From Saccharibacillus sp. O23 (GTDB lineage: Bacteria > Bacillota > Bacilli > Paenibacillales > Paenibacillaceae): DNA of 64,000 bases. A program made the position numbers and the translations under genes. The notes beneath the pieces were generated by a model. It saw nothing but the letters and a program-made list of their open reading frames with translations. It was not told the origin of the DNA and ran no database searches. Location: positions 62,001 through 126,000 of the forward strand of contig NZ_NJDE01000025.1 of the NCBI RefSeq assembly GCF_002205895.1. The letters are read 5' to 3'. The first letter of the stretch is position 1; each line of letters starts with the position of its first letter. Shown here piece by piece: positions 17,764-25,469 of this stretch.

Positions 17764-18582
17764 TCAGTTTACGGTCTTGGCCGCTTCGATCGCCGCTTCC
17801 ACGTTGGCCAGCGTCGGGTTGTCGACTTTCTTGTCGTTGACGAAGATCGTTGGCGTACCCGTGATCTTGCTGTCGTCGCCCGCTTTGACGTCGGCGTCCA
17901 CGGCAGCTTGATACGTTTTGTCTTTGAGATCTTTGGTAAACTTCTCGATATCGGCGTCCGGCACGCTTTCTTTGACCAGATTCACGATATAGTCTTCCGT
18001 GATCCAGCTTTCGCGGACCTTATTGGTATCCTGTTTGGCGTAAACGGCTTTGTAATAAGGCCAGAAATACTCGGGATTTTGTTCGTACAGCGCTTGTCCG
18101 CCCAACGCCAGCAGTTTGGAGTCGTCGGCGAGGAACGGATAATCCGCGAATTGGAACGAAGCTTCGTTCGTGTCCAGATATTTCGTCTGAAGTTCCGGCA
18201 GCACCGTTTCCGACCAGATTTTGCAATCCGGGCATTTGAAATCGCCGAACTCGACGATCTTGATGTCCGAATCGGCTTTGCCCAGCGTCGGCTGTTTCGA
18301 CGAATCGTAGCTCGTCAGCACCAGCGGCTGCGCGGAAGCGGCAGGCGTCGCTTGTTTCTCGCCGACTTTGGTCAGCACGAAGATCAATACCGCCAGCACC
18401 ACGATCAGACCGACGAACCCGAGCGCGATGGCGCCCAGATTGTTTTTGTTGCGTTTGGAGCCCGAAGTCCACTGCGAAGCCGCCGAACTCGGATTTTGCG
18501 GTTTCGGCGCGCCTCCCGTATTTTTTTTGACGGACTGCTGCGGCTTGCCGTTTTTCGGCGCCGGCTTTTTGTTTTTGCTCAT
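17764..18582 (-). CDS. membrane-anchored DsbA-family thiol-disulfide oxidoreductase (BdbD-like)
   Basis: Extracytoplasmic disulfide catalyst of 272 residues. A Lys/Asn/Pro-rich cytosolic tail (1-52) precedes one membrane anchor (about 53-75). The thioredoxin-type domain has the active-site motif FKCPDC and the cis-Pro loop ITGTPTIFVNDK. BdbD normally pairs with the quinone reductase BdbC; no such gene is adjacent. ATG 18582 follows AAGGGGA; longer frames upstream lack a ribosome site. Confidence 0.92.
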   Translation of the reverse strand: MSKNKKPAPKNGKPQQSVKKNTGGAPKPQNPSSAASQWTSGSKRNKNNLGAIALGFVGLIVVLAVLIFVLTKVGEKQATPAASAQPLVLTSYDSSKQPTLGKADSDIKIVEFGDFKCPDCKIWSETVLPELQTKYLDTNEASFQFADYPFLADDSKLLALGGQALYEQNPEYFWPYYKAVYAKQDTNKVRESWITEDYIVNLVKESVPDADIEKFTKDLKDKTYQAAVDADVKAGDDSKITGTPTIFVNDKKVDNPTLANVEAAIEAAKTVN

Positions 18583-18790
18583 TCTTTTTCCCCTTATCCT
18601 TAAGTTTGCCTGTCTGCACCCCGACCGCGTTCGGCCGCTGGCGGACAGACCCGACTGCTTTTGATTATATCGAGTTTCGAGGCCATGATTCAAGCTTGCA
18701 AGCATGTCCGGCAAAAAAATGTGTCAAACGCATTCCGGCGGGGGAAAATAATAGATGCGGGGATTTTGCGCTTATACGCGTAATTTCCTA

Positions 18791-18950
18791 GGGCGTGTAC
18801 GCAAACTTCGAAGGAAGCAGATTTAGACGAATTTTCGTTCTCAACAAGGAAGGGTTCCGAAGGCGTGCCGGGGCACGTCAAGGGGCACTGACGCCGTGGA
18901 GGGCGAAAAGGCGGCTAAAGATGCACGTCGTTAAGTTTGCGTACACGGCC
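18791..18950. mobile_element. 160-bp MITE-like element with 18-bp terminal inverted repeats and TA target duplication
   Basis: GGGCGTGTACGCAAACTT (18791-18808) and its inverted partner AAGTTTGCGTACACGGCC (18933-18950) match at 17 of 18 positions. TA flanks both ends (18789-18790 and 18951-18952), the duplication expected for IS630/Tc1-mariner-type transposition. The interior encodes no transposase and contains a small hairpin, CGTGCC with GGCACG. It ends ten bases before the ribosome site of the transaldolase-type gene. The rest of the 18583-18974 gap shows only a TTATAC-like -10 near 18775 just left of the element. Confidence 0.8.
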
Positions 18951-18974
18951 TAATCGATACAAGGAGGAATTGAC

Positions 18975-19658
18975 GTGAAATTTTTCTTGGACACCGGTAA
19001 TCTGGATGAAATCAAGCGGATCGTTCGTTTGGGCTTGGTAGACGGCGTGACGACAAACCCTTCGCTGATCGCGAAAGAAGGTCGCCAATTTCAGGACGTG
19101 ATCAAGGAAATCACGGCAATCGTTCCCGGTCCCGTGAGCGCCGAAGTGGTCTCGCTCAAAGGCGACGACATGATCGCCGAAGCGCTGGAGATCGCGCAGT
19201 GGGCGCCTAACGTCGTCATTAAGCTTCCGATGACGGAAGAAGGCCTGTATGCCTGCAACCAGTTGAGCCAAAAAGGCATCCGAACCAACGTGACGCTGAT
19301 CTTCTCCGCGGCGCAAGGCCTGATGGCCGCCAAAGCGGGCGCGACGTATATCAGCCCGTTCATCGGCCGTCTCGACGACATCGGCTTGGACGGCATGGAG
19401 CTGATCTCCGATCTGCGTCAGATTCTCGATACGTACGGTCTCAAAGCCGAGATCATCGCGGCCAGCATCCGCAATATCGGCCATGTGCAGCAGGCGGCGC
19501 TCGCCGGCGCGCATATCGCGACCATCCCGGGTTCGATCCTGCCGAAGCTGTGGGCGCATCCGCTGACGGACAAAGGCATCGACCAGTTCCTCAAAGACTG
19601 GGAAACGGTACCGAAAGCCGCCGAAGCCGTCAAAGAAAAAGCGGATACCAAATCTTAA
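18975..19658 (+). CDS. fsa: transaldolase-like / fructose-6-phosphate aldolase (TalC/FSA family)
   Basis: Short transaldolase of 227 residues, either transaldolase of the pentose-phosphate pathway (as Bacillus YwjH/Tal) or fructose-6-phosphate aldolase. The Schiff-base lysine is K83 in [12 protein letters not shown], and DTGNLDEI at the N-terminus and [13 protein letters not shown] are family motifs. It starts at GTG 18975, preceded by AAGGAGGAATT. It is monocistronic, with a strong terminator. A MITE lies directly upstream of its ribosome site and must be part of its 5' leader if the promoter lies left of the element. Confidence 0.93.
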   Translation: MKFFLDTGNLDEIKRIVRLGLVDGVTTNPSLIAKEGRQFQDVIKEITAIVPGPVSAEVVSLKGDDMIAEALEIAQWAPNVVIKLPMTEEGLYACNQLSQKGIRTNVTLIFSAAQGLMAAKAGATYISPFIGRLDDIGLDGMELISDLRQILDTYGLKAEIIAASIRNIGHVQQAALAGAHIATIPGSILPKLWAHPLTDKGIDQFLKDWETVPKAAEAVKEKADTKS

Positions 19659-19688
19659 AACCGACGCGCGGAAATCCGAACGCCGAAC

Positions 19689-19720
19689 GGTCCTCCCTTT
19701 GCGGGGAGGACCTTTTTTTT
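19689..19720 (+). terminator. rho-independent terminator of fsa
   Basis: GGTCCTCCC (19689-19697) pairs with GGGAGGACC (19704-19712), followed by eight T. Confidence 0.92.
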
Positions 19721-19739
19721 GCCGTCGGCGATGCCCGGC

Positions 19740-20981
19740 TTACGAAGTTTGTCGGGAAACGCGCGTTTCTTCGGATTGCGCGGCCGGGAGCTTGCGCTTT
19801 TTGCGAGGCTGCCCTGTCCAACTCCAGTACGTCCAGATCCGCAGCAGCTTCTCCACGGGGCCCGTGCGGAACTTCTTGAGATACAGCGGGCTGAGCCAGA
19901 GTTGAACCGCGTAGACGGCCAGCACGATCGCCGTGCCGACGAATACGCCCGCCCGGCCGAACAATCCCAAGCCGTATCCGTAGAAGATCGTCGTACAGAT
20001 TACGGTCTGCATCAAATAGTTCGTCAGCGACAGTTTGCCGACCGCTTCGAACCTTGCCGTGAGCGAAAAATCGCGAATCCGCGGATAGGCCAGCGCGAAC
20101 GCGTAGATGTAACCCAAAGCCAGCAGCGAACCGCCGATCGTCGAGCCGAGTGCCGCTCCGGGGATATGCGCCGCGCCCATCTGAGGAGCCAATACGCTGA
20201 ATGTTTTGGTCAGCAAACCTACGGGAATCAAGACCGCGGCCCTGCGCATATACAGCCTGCGGGAAGCCCGAGGATCGTCGAACGTTCCCGTTCTGGCGGC
20301 TCTCATGCCGAGCAGGAACATAGGCGCGATCAGCAGCGGCGCAAGCAGGCCTCCGAGCGCCAACAACCAACCTTCTCCTTCGTCGAACGGGTCGGCGTTG
20401 TTGCGGAAGTCTTTGATCTCGGCATAAGTGCCGCTGCCGTAGACATCCCGGCTCTGCATCACGTAAGCTTTCGTATGTTCCGATTCGCCGAATGCGGGCA
20501 CGCCCGGTTCGTCCGGCACGAAGCCGAGAGCGCCGGTCGCGATCATCAGCACGACGGCCCAGACCAACTGCGTTTTCGGTTTGCGGTTCAGGAACAGCAG
20601 CAGGAAAAATCCGGTCATTCCGTAAAAAGTCAGAATGTCGCCTTCCCATAAAAACGTCGCATGCAGCATCCCCAAAATAAACAGCAGCAGAAAGCGGCGG
20701 GCCAGATGCCATTTGGGTCTCAGTTCGCGCGCTCGGAGACTGTCCGCCGATTTCGCCATGCCGAATCCGAACATGAACGCGAAGATGGGCATAAAGCTTC
20801 CGACTACCGCGATAAACAGAAACGAATGAAACGCAAGATCCGCTCCCGAGATGCCGAACCATTCGGGATGGTTTTCTCCGAAGCTTCCGTATTGGAAAAT
20901 CAGCATGTTCGCCACGATGATTCCCGATAAGCTGAATCCCCTTAACGCGTCGATCAGGGTTACTCTTTTGTTGGTATTCAT
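19740..20981 (-). CDS. DUF418 polytopic membrane protein (YeiB/YxaH-like)
   Basis: Integral membrane protein of 413 residues with about ten hydrophobic segments. It opens with the family motif LIDALRGFSLSGIIVANM, contains FAFMFGFGMA and RRFLLLFILGMLHATFLWEGDIL, and ends with the DUF418 domain GKLSLTNYLMQT and a WLSPLYLKKFRTGPVEKL segment. The biochemical role of the family is unknown, though related acyltransferase-like folds suggest lipid or envelope modification. It is divergent from an OmpR-type two-component pair with regulator-like repeats between them, so it may be a target of that pair. Confidence 0.9.
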   Translation of the reverse strand: MNTNKRVTLIDALRGFSLSGIIVANMLIFQYGSFGENHPEWFGISGADLAFHSFLFIAVVGSFMPIFAFMFGFGMAKSADSLRARELRPKWHLARRFLLLFILGMLHATFLWEGDILTFYGMTGFFLLLFLNRKPKTQLVWAVVLMIATGALGFVPDEPGVPAFGESEHTKAYVMQSRDVYGSGTYAEIKDFRNNADPFDEGEGWLLALGGLLAPLLIAPMFLLGMRAARTGTFDDPRASRRLYMRRAAVLIPVGLLTKTFSVLAPQMGAAHIPGAALGSTIGGSLLALGYIYAFALAYPRIRDFSLTARFEAVGKLSLTNYLMQTVICTTIFYGYGLGLFGRAGVFVGTAIVLAVYAVQLWLSPLYLKKFRTGPVEKLLRIWTYWSWTGQPRKKRKLPAAQSEETRVSRQTS

Positions 20982-21004
20982 TCCTCAATCACCTCTGCGT
21001 TCAG

Positions 21005-21113
21005 CTTAACGCTCCGCTTTGAAGAACCGCTAAACGCCGCCTTAACATTCGCTTAACTCTCCGGGAAAAGAGATTTTTCCGTTTAACGCGTGTTAAGGTT
21101 TGTCTGGTACACT
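21005..21113. promoter_or_regulatory. direct-repeat operator array between DUF418 and the two-component genes
   Basis: CTAAAC (21030), CTTAAC (21041) and CTTAAC (21052) recur every 11 bp, one helical turn. Further copies are CTTAAC at 21005 and TTTAAC at 21082 with an inverted GTTAAG at 21091. This is the pattern of OmpR/PhoP-type boxes (TTAACA-like hexamers with 5-bp gaps). A TACACT -10 lies at 21108 without a good -35. Autoregulation by the downstream response regulator is inferred. Confidence 0.55.
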
Positions 21114-21164
21114 GTCGGAAACCGCTAAAGCCGACTTATCCCTATTTGCAAGGAGGAACCCGAG

Positions 21165-21893
21165 ATGTACCCCACCCGAATTCTGATCGTCGACGACGAA
21201 AAAGCCATCGTGCAGATGATCGAGATCGCGCTGCGCAAAGAAGGTTTTCAACATCTGTATTCGGCAGGCACCGCCGCGGAAGGGATGGAACTGCTGCGCG
21301 CCAACGGAGCGGACGTCATTCTGCTGGACGTGATGCTGCCCGACCGGACAGGCTTCGAATTAGGCCCGCAAATCCGCGCGTTATCCGACGCTCATCTGAT
21401 TTATTTGACGGCGCGCACGACCGATCTCGACCGTCTGACCGGATTTGCCGTCGGCGGCGACGATTACGTCACCAAGCCGTTCAATCCGCTGGAGATCGCG
21501 GCGCGGATCAAAGCCAGACTGCGCAGGGACGGCGCCGAGCCGATCGCTTCGCCCGCCGCTCCCGCTTTCTCCGATGCCCGGCGCCGTTACGATTTCGGCG
21601 GCTTCGTGCTGGACGAACGCGCAGGCGAGTTAAGCGTGGAGGGAACCCCCGTGCCCTGCCCCGCTCAGGCGTATCAACTGCTGCTGTTTTTATGCCGCAA
21701 TCCCGATATCGTCTTCTCCAAATCGCAGCTCTACGAAGAGGTATGGGGATTCGACGGGATGAGCGACGACAACACCGTCATGGTCCATATCCGCAAGATC
21801 CGGGAAAGGATCGAACCCGACCCGAGCAATCCGCGCTACCTGCTGACGATTCGCGGGCTCGGCTATAAGCTGGTACGGGTGAACCGTTCATGA
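21165..21893 (+). CDS. OmpR/PhoB-family response regulator
   Basis: DNA-binding response regulator of 242 residues. The receiver domain has D10, D11, phospho-acceptor D55 (LLDVMLPDRTG), T in LTAR and K in YVTKPFNPLE. The winged-helix domain (about 145-240) ends with the recognition region TVMVHIRKIRERIEPDPSNPRYLLT, broken here only by length, and the wing GLGYKLV. ATG follows GGAGGAACCCGAG. Its TGA overlaps the kinase ATG. The direct repeats upstream look like its own boxes. Confidence 0.96.
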   Translation: MYPTRILIVDDEKAIVQMIEIALRKEGFQHLYSAGTAAEGMELLRANGADVILLDVMLPDRTGFELGPQIRALSDAHLIYLTARTTDLDRLTGFAVGGDDYVTKPFNPLEIAARIKARLRRDGAEPIASPAAPAFSDARRRYDFGGFVLDERAGELSVEGTPVPCPAQAYQLLLFLCRNPDIVFSKSQLYEEVWGFDGMSDDNTVMVHIRKIRERIEPDPSNPRYLLTIRGLGYKLVRVNRS

Positions 21894-23653
21894 AGCATCC
21901 TCCCGAAGCCAAAACCCGACGGATCGCCGGAAGGCTCGGCCTGCATTTTACGGCCCAATTTTTCGCGATCTGGGTATCCGTGCTGATCACGGTATTCGTG
22001 TCGGTGTTCGCCTTGTTTTATTTTACGGCCAGAGATCAGATCCGAAGCGATCTTCCGGACGAAGTACTCAGTTCTTTGTCGTTGGAAGCGGTCATCGATC
22101 CGGACGGCGCGGACCTGCCGGATACATGGAAAGACCAACTGAAAGATATGGGATATTGGCTGCAAATCGTAAACCGGCAAGGCAGCGTCGTCTATTCGGC
22201 TAACGCGCCCAATGAAGTGCCCGGTCGTTATTCGGCGGTCGACCTGCTGCGGATCGACAGCACGGGACAATGGGACGAATACGACGTAGCGACGCTGTAC
22301 GAAGAATTCGACGGCGTAAGCAGTCTCTATCTGCTCGGACGGCTCGATCAGAACCGCAAAGTGCTGGAACGATGGTTCGGGCAATATGCGGACGAAGGAA
22401 AGATCCGGACTCCGGACGGCTTGCGCGCGCTGGACGCCGAAGTCCGACAGAGACAAGGTTCGCTGCGCGTTTTGGATTCGAACGGTCGGATCGTTCAGAG
22501 CGCGGGAACAGACGGCGGCGTTCAGAATTACGGAGCGCTGGATCTGGTCGCCAACCGTTTCGAACCGGCCAAGTCGAAGATCAAATATTCTTCTTTCTAC
22601 GACGAAACGACCGGGTACACTTGGCTGCTCGAAACGCCCCGTACCGATGCCGCGCAGCCCGAACAGCCTCTTCTTCGGACCGTGATCCTCGTGTCCGCCG
22701 TCGTAGGCGCGGTTATCCTGCTGCTGGCGTTAGGCCTCGCGGCTTGGCACGGCTACCGCTACGGCGGCCCGCTGCTGCTGTTTATCCGAGGCTTCGAACG
22801 AATGGGCCGCGGCGAATACGAGCAGGTCTTCACCGAGAAAGAACAGCGGCGGATTTTCCGCAAAAACGGACGTTTTCGCGCCCGCTACAAATTGTACCGC
22901 GAGGTGATCGACGGATTTTCGGATATGGCGGATCGGCTGGCCGAAGCCCGGAACGAACGTCTTCGGCTGGAGCGTTCGCGCGAAGAGTGGATGGCCGGCA
23001 TTTCTCACGATCTGCGTACGCCGCTTTCGGCCGTTCAAGGTTACGGGCATCTGCTTGAAAGCGGGCAGTTCCGCTGGAGCGAGCAGGAACTTCTGGAGAT
23101 GGGTGCGACGATCCGCGAGAAAAGCAGCTATATGCTGGAACTGCTGCAGGACTTCTCGCTGACGTTCGAACTCAAAAACCATACGCCCGGCGAACGGCTC
23201 GAACCGATGGAACTTAACGAATTCGTGCGGCGGGCCGTACTTCGCTACGTCAACGATCCCGCTTGGTCCGACGTCTCGTTCGAATTCGAAGAGAACGGCG
23301 CGCCGATCCGGATCATGGCGAACGCCAAATGGTTCCAGCGGCTGCTGGACAATCTGATCTCCAACGCGGTGAAACATAACGGAGCGGGTACCGCTATCTC
23401 GATCGAGGTGCGGCGCGAAGAAGGCAGCGCCGTAGTGACCGTGCGCGACGACGGCGTAGGCATGGACGAACAGACCCAAGCCCGTTTGTTCGACCGTTAT
23501 TACCGCGGCACCAGCACCGACGAGAACGTCGACGGTTCCGGGCTCGGCATGAGCATCGCGCACGCGGTCGTTACGGCGCATCTCGGAACGATCGCCGTAC
23601 GATCGAGTCCGGGAAACGGAACGGTGATCGCGTTGAAGTTCCCCGCTTTGTGA
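21890..23653 (+). CDS. sensor histidine kinase, HisKA/HATPase type
   Basis: Membrane kinase of 587 residues coupled to the preceding regulator by ATGA overlap. A membrane helix near residues 18-45 and another near 262-285 flank an extracellular domain of about 215 residues. A HAMP-like linker follows, then the H-box ISHDLRTPLSAVQGYG with phospho-acceptor H373, an N-box LLDNLISNAVKHN, a G1-box VRDDGVGMD, and a G2-box GSGLGMSIAHAVV. The extracellular domain has no family I recognise, so the signal is unknown. Confidence 0.95.
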   Translation: MKHPPEAKTRRIAGRLGLHFTAQFFAIWVSVLITVFVSVFALFYFTARDQIRSDLPDEVLSSLSLEAVIDPDGADLPDTWKDQLKDMGYWLQIVNRQGSVVYSANAPNEVPGRYSAVDLLRIDSTGQWDEYDVATLYEEFDGVSSLYLLGRLDQNRKVLERWFGQYADEGKIRTPDGLRALDAEVRQRQGSLRVLDSNGRIVQSAGTDGGVQNYGALDLVANRFEPAKSKIKYSSFYDETTGYTWLLETPRTDAAQPEQPLLRTVILVSAVVGAVILLLALGLAAWHGYRYGGPLLLFIRGFERMGRGEYEQVFTEKEQRRIFRKNGRFRARYKLYREVIDGFSDMADRLAEARNERLRLERSREEWMAGISHDLRTPLSAVQGYGHLLESGQFRWSEQELLEMGATIREKSSYMLELLQDFSLTFELKNHTPGERLEPMELNEFVRRAVLRYVNDPAWSDVSFEFEENGAPIRIMANAKWFQRLLDNLISNAVKHNGAGTAISIEVRREEGSAVVTVRDDGVGMDEQTQARLFDRYYRGTSTDENVDGSGLGMSIAHAVVTAHLGTIAVRSSPGNGTVIALKFPAL

Positions 23654-23735
23654 CAGAAAGCGGCGGAACGCTTTGCGCGGTTTCCGTTCCCGTGCCCGAA
23701 GCGGAACGCTCGAGCTTTTTTCGGCCGCCCAAGAT

Positions 23736-23776
23736 TTGACACCGCTTACCGAACTTCGTATACTTGCGTGTGCAAG
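23736..23776 (+). promoter_or_regulatory. consensus sigma-A promoter with overlapping palindromic operator
   Basis: TTGACA (23736-23741), a 17-bp spacer and TATACT (23759-23764). The inverted repeat CTTGC-GTGT-GCAAG (23763-23776) overlaps the -10 end and start point, a classic repressor position. It precedes the MarR gene and probably serves its autoregulation. Confidence 0.75.
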
Positions 23777-23807
23777 CAGCAAAGCCAGAATCAGCAGGCC
23801 GGCCCCC

Positions 23808-23851
23808 TACCTGATCCGGGATCGACGCTCCGATCCGGAGTCGATCAGGTA
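23808..23851 (+). promoter_or_regulatory. stem-loop in the 5' leader of the MarR gene
   Basis: TACCTGATC (23808-23816) pairs perfectly with GATCAGGTA (23843-23851). A smaller CTCC/GGAG hairpin is nested inside. There is no T-run, so it is not a terminator. It ends 40 bases before the TTG start. Confidence 0.5.
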
Positions 23852-23891
23852 CCAGCGGGCGATATTCGGCCGCTCTAGAGGGGGAACTACC

Positions 23892-24389
23892 TTGTACCAG
23901 CCGCAAGATTCCATCGGTTTTCAACTGGGCGTCATCTATCGCAAAGTCAGCAATCGACTCGCCGCCCGGCTCAAAGATTACGACCTGACGCCCGAACAAT
24001 GGTCGGTCATGTGCTGCATCTGCTTCAAGGAAGGCATGAATCAGAAAGAGATCGCCGAACGCACCGTCAAAGACCAGCCGACGGTGACCCGCATCCTCAA
24101 CGTTCTGCACCGCAAAGGGCTGATCATGCGCAGCAGCGACCGCGCCGACCGTCGGGCCTATCTGATCTACCCGACCGAAAAAGGACGCAAGGTCACGGAA
24201 GAAACGGCCGTCATCGAACGGCACCATAACGCCGCCATGATCGAGAACTTCACGCCCGAGCAGCTCGAGCTGCTCGCGGACGCTTTTCGCAAGATCGAAC
24301 GCAACGCCGAGCGCTACGACGAAGGATCGCCGATCGATCCTCATGCCGAGTCCAACGAAGAGGACGGATTCGAAGCGGAAGACGAATAG
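23892..24389 (+). CDS. MarR family transcriptional regulator
   Basis: Dimeric winged-helix repressor of 165 residues. The helix-turn-helix is seen in MNQKEIAERTVKDQPTVTR and the wing in RSSDRADRRAYLIYPTEKG. I chose TTG 23892, six bases after GAGGGGGAA; the frame extends to 23673 but crosses the promoter. The C-terminal tail from about residue 145 is acidic. It stands alone. The neighbouring MBL gene is convergent, so the regulated target is not obvious beyond its own promoter. Confidence 0.92.
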   Translation: MYQPQDSIGFQLGVIYRKVSNRLAARLKDYDLTPEQWSVMCCICFKEGMNQKEIAERTVKDQPTVTRILNVLHRKGLIMRSSDRADRRAYLIYPTEKGRKVTEETAVIERHHNAAMIENFTPEQLELLADAFRKIERNAERYDEGSPIDPHAESNEEDGFEAEDE

Positions 24390-24427
24390 CTGCCGGCCCG
24401 GCTTGGCGCACGGACTTTGGCTTACGC

Positions 24428-24469
24428 AAAAGGCCGCAGAACGCGATATTTCGCGGTTCTGCGGCCTTT
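24428..24469. terminator. bidirectional terminator
   Basis: AAAGGCCGCAGAACGCGA (24428-24445) pairs with 24451-24469 with one bulged base, between the MarR gene and the convergent MBL gene. Confidence 0.8.
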
Positions 24470-24559
24470 GTTGTCTTTCTGCCGAGCCGGTTTGCGGCGT
24501 CCTGAAGCTCGAACGGTCGGCTCGATTCCCGTTCGTTCTCGCCCCCGCTATTGCAGGTT

Positions 24560-25288
24560 TCAGCGGGCCTGCTTGGCCTTTTTGTTTTTGCGCGCTTTCA
24601 TCCGCTCGGCTACGAGCTTGGCCTGCCGATCCTGTTCGAGCAGATCGTCCAGCTTCGCCGGCGAACTGTAGACCGCGCCGCCGTGACACACTTGAAGCTG
24701 CTCCGGATTCAGCTTATGCAGAATGTCCGCGCTGCGCAGCGCCTGATCCGGGTCGGGCGTGAATCTCGGCGGAATCAGCCGTCCGCGCTTGGCGTTGAAC
24801 AGATCGCCGGCCAGCAGCACGCGGTCCGCCTGACGGAAGTAGACCGTATGGCCCGGCGAATGCCCCGGCGTGAAATAAGGCTTAAGCGAATCGAATGCCG
24901 CCAACTCTCCGCCGCGCCCCTGAACGGTCGGAATCGGCTGAAGAATGCCTTTTTCGACGTAAACCATCGCTTTGTCTTTGCCCGGGTATGCCAGGTCGCC
25001 TTCGGCGTACGGGATCTCCGCCGCATGCATGTAGACGGGCACCGGATGCGCCGCCAAGATCTTCTTCAACCCGCCCACATGGTCGGAATGGCCGTGCGTC
25101 AGCAGAATCCGTTTGAGCGGTCCCGCGTTCATGCGGTCGATCTCTTTGAGGATCGGCTTGGCCATGAAACCCATCCCCGTATCGATCAAGGTGATGCCGT
25201 CCGGCTCGATCACCAACCAGACTTGGATTTGCAGGCCCACCCAGACGCTTACGCTTCGAATCGATTCCGTGATTTTCTTGACGCTCAT
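24560..25288 (-). CDS. MBL-fold metallo-hydrolase
   Basis: Metallo-beta-lactamase-fold hydrolase of 242 residues. The metal motif LTHGHSDHVGG (HxHxDH), the later H in FTPGHSPGHT and the Asp in VLLAGDLFN are present. The C-terminus is a basic Lys/Arg tail. Family members include lactonases, glyoxalase II and thioesterases; nothing here decides between them. ATG 25288 follows a weak GGAGCG. Confidence 0.9.
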   Translation of the reverse strand: MSVKKITESIRSVSVWVGLQIQVWLVIEPDGITLIDTGMGFMAKPILKEIDRMNAGPLKRILLTHGHSDHVGGLKKILAAHPVPVYMHAAEIPYAEGDLAYPGKDKAMVYVEKGILQPIPTVQGRGGELAAFDSLKPYFTPGHSPGHTVYFRQADRVLLAGDLFNAKRGRLIPPRFTPDPDQALRSADILHKLNPEQLQVCHGGAVYSSPAKLDDLLEQDRQAKLVAERMKARKNKKAKQAR

Positions 25289-25404
25289 GTTTCGATCGCT
25301 CCGTTCCGCTTGTTATACTTCTTCGCTCTTTGACCATAAGAGTCGGCCGGGAAGCTGTCAAGCGTTTTCCCGAAGACCGCCGAATCGAACGGAAAGCATA
25401 CGCA

Positions 25405-25450
25405 AACAGGGCAGAGCCTTGTCTCCTTTCGGAAACGCGGCCCTGCCCTC
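25405..25450 (-). terminator. terminator after the alpha-xylosidase gene
   Basis: Reverse-strand stem GGGCAGGGCC (25448-25439) with GGCTCTGCCC (25418-25409), then TGTTTG. Confidence 0.65.
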
Positions 25451-25469
25451 TTTTCGCCGGACTGAGATC

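Noticed and set aside
18690-18881. 63-codon reverse frame spanning the left half of the MITE.
   Set aside because: It crosses the element's end, has no ribosome site and no similarity to a transposase or other protein I know.
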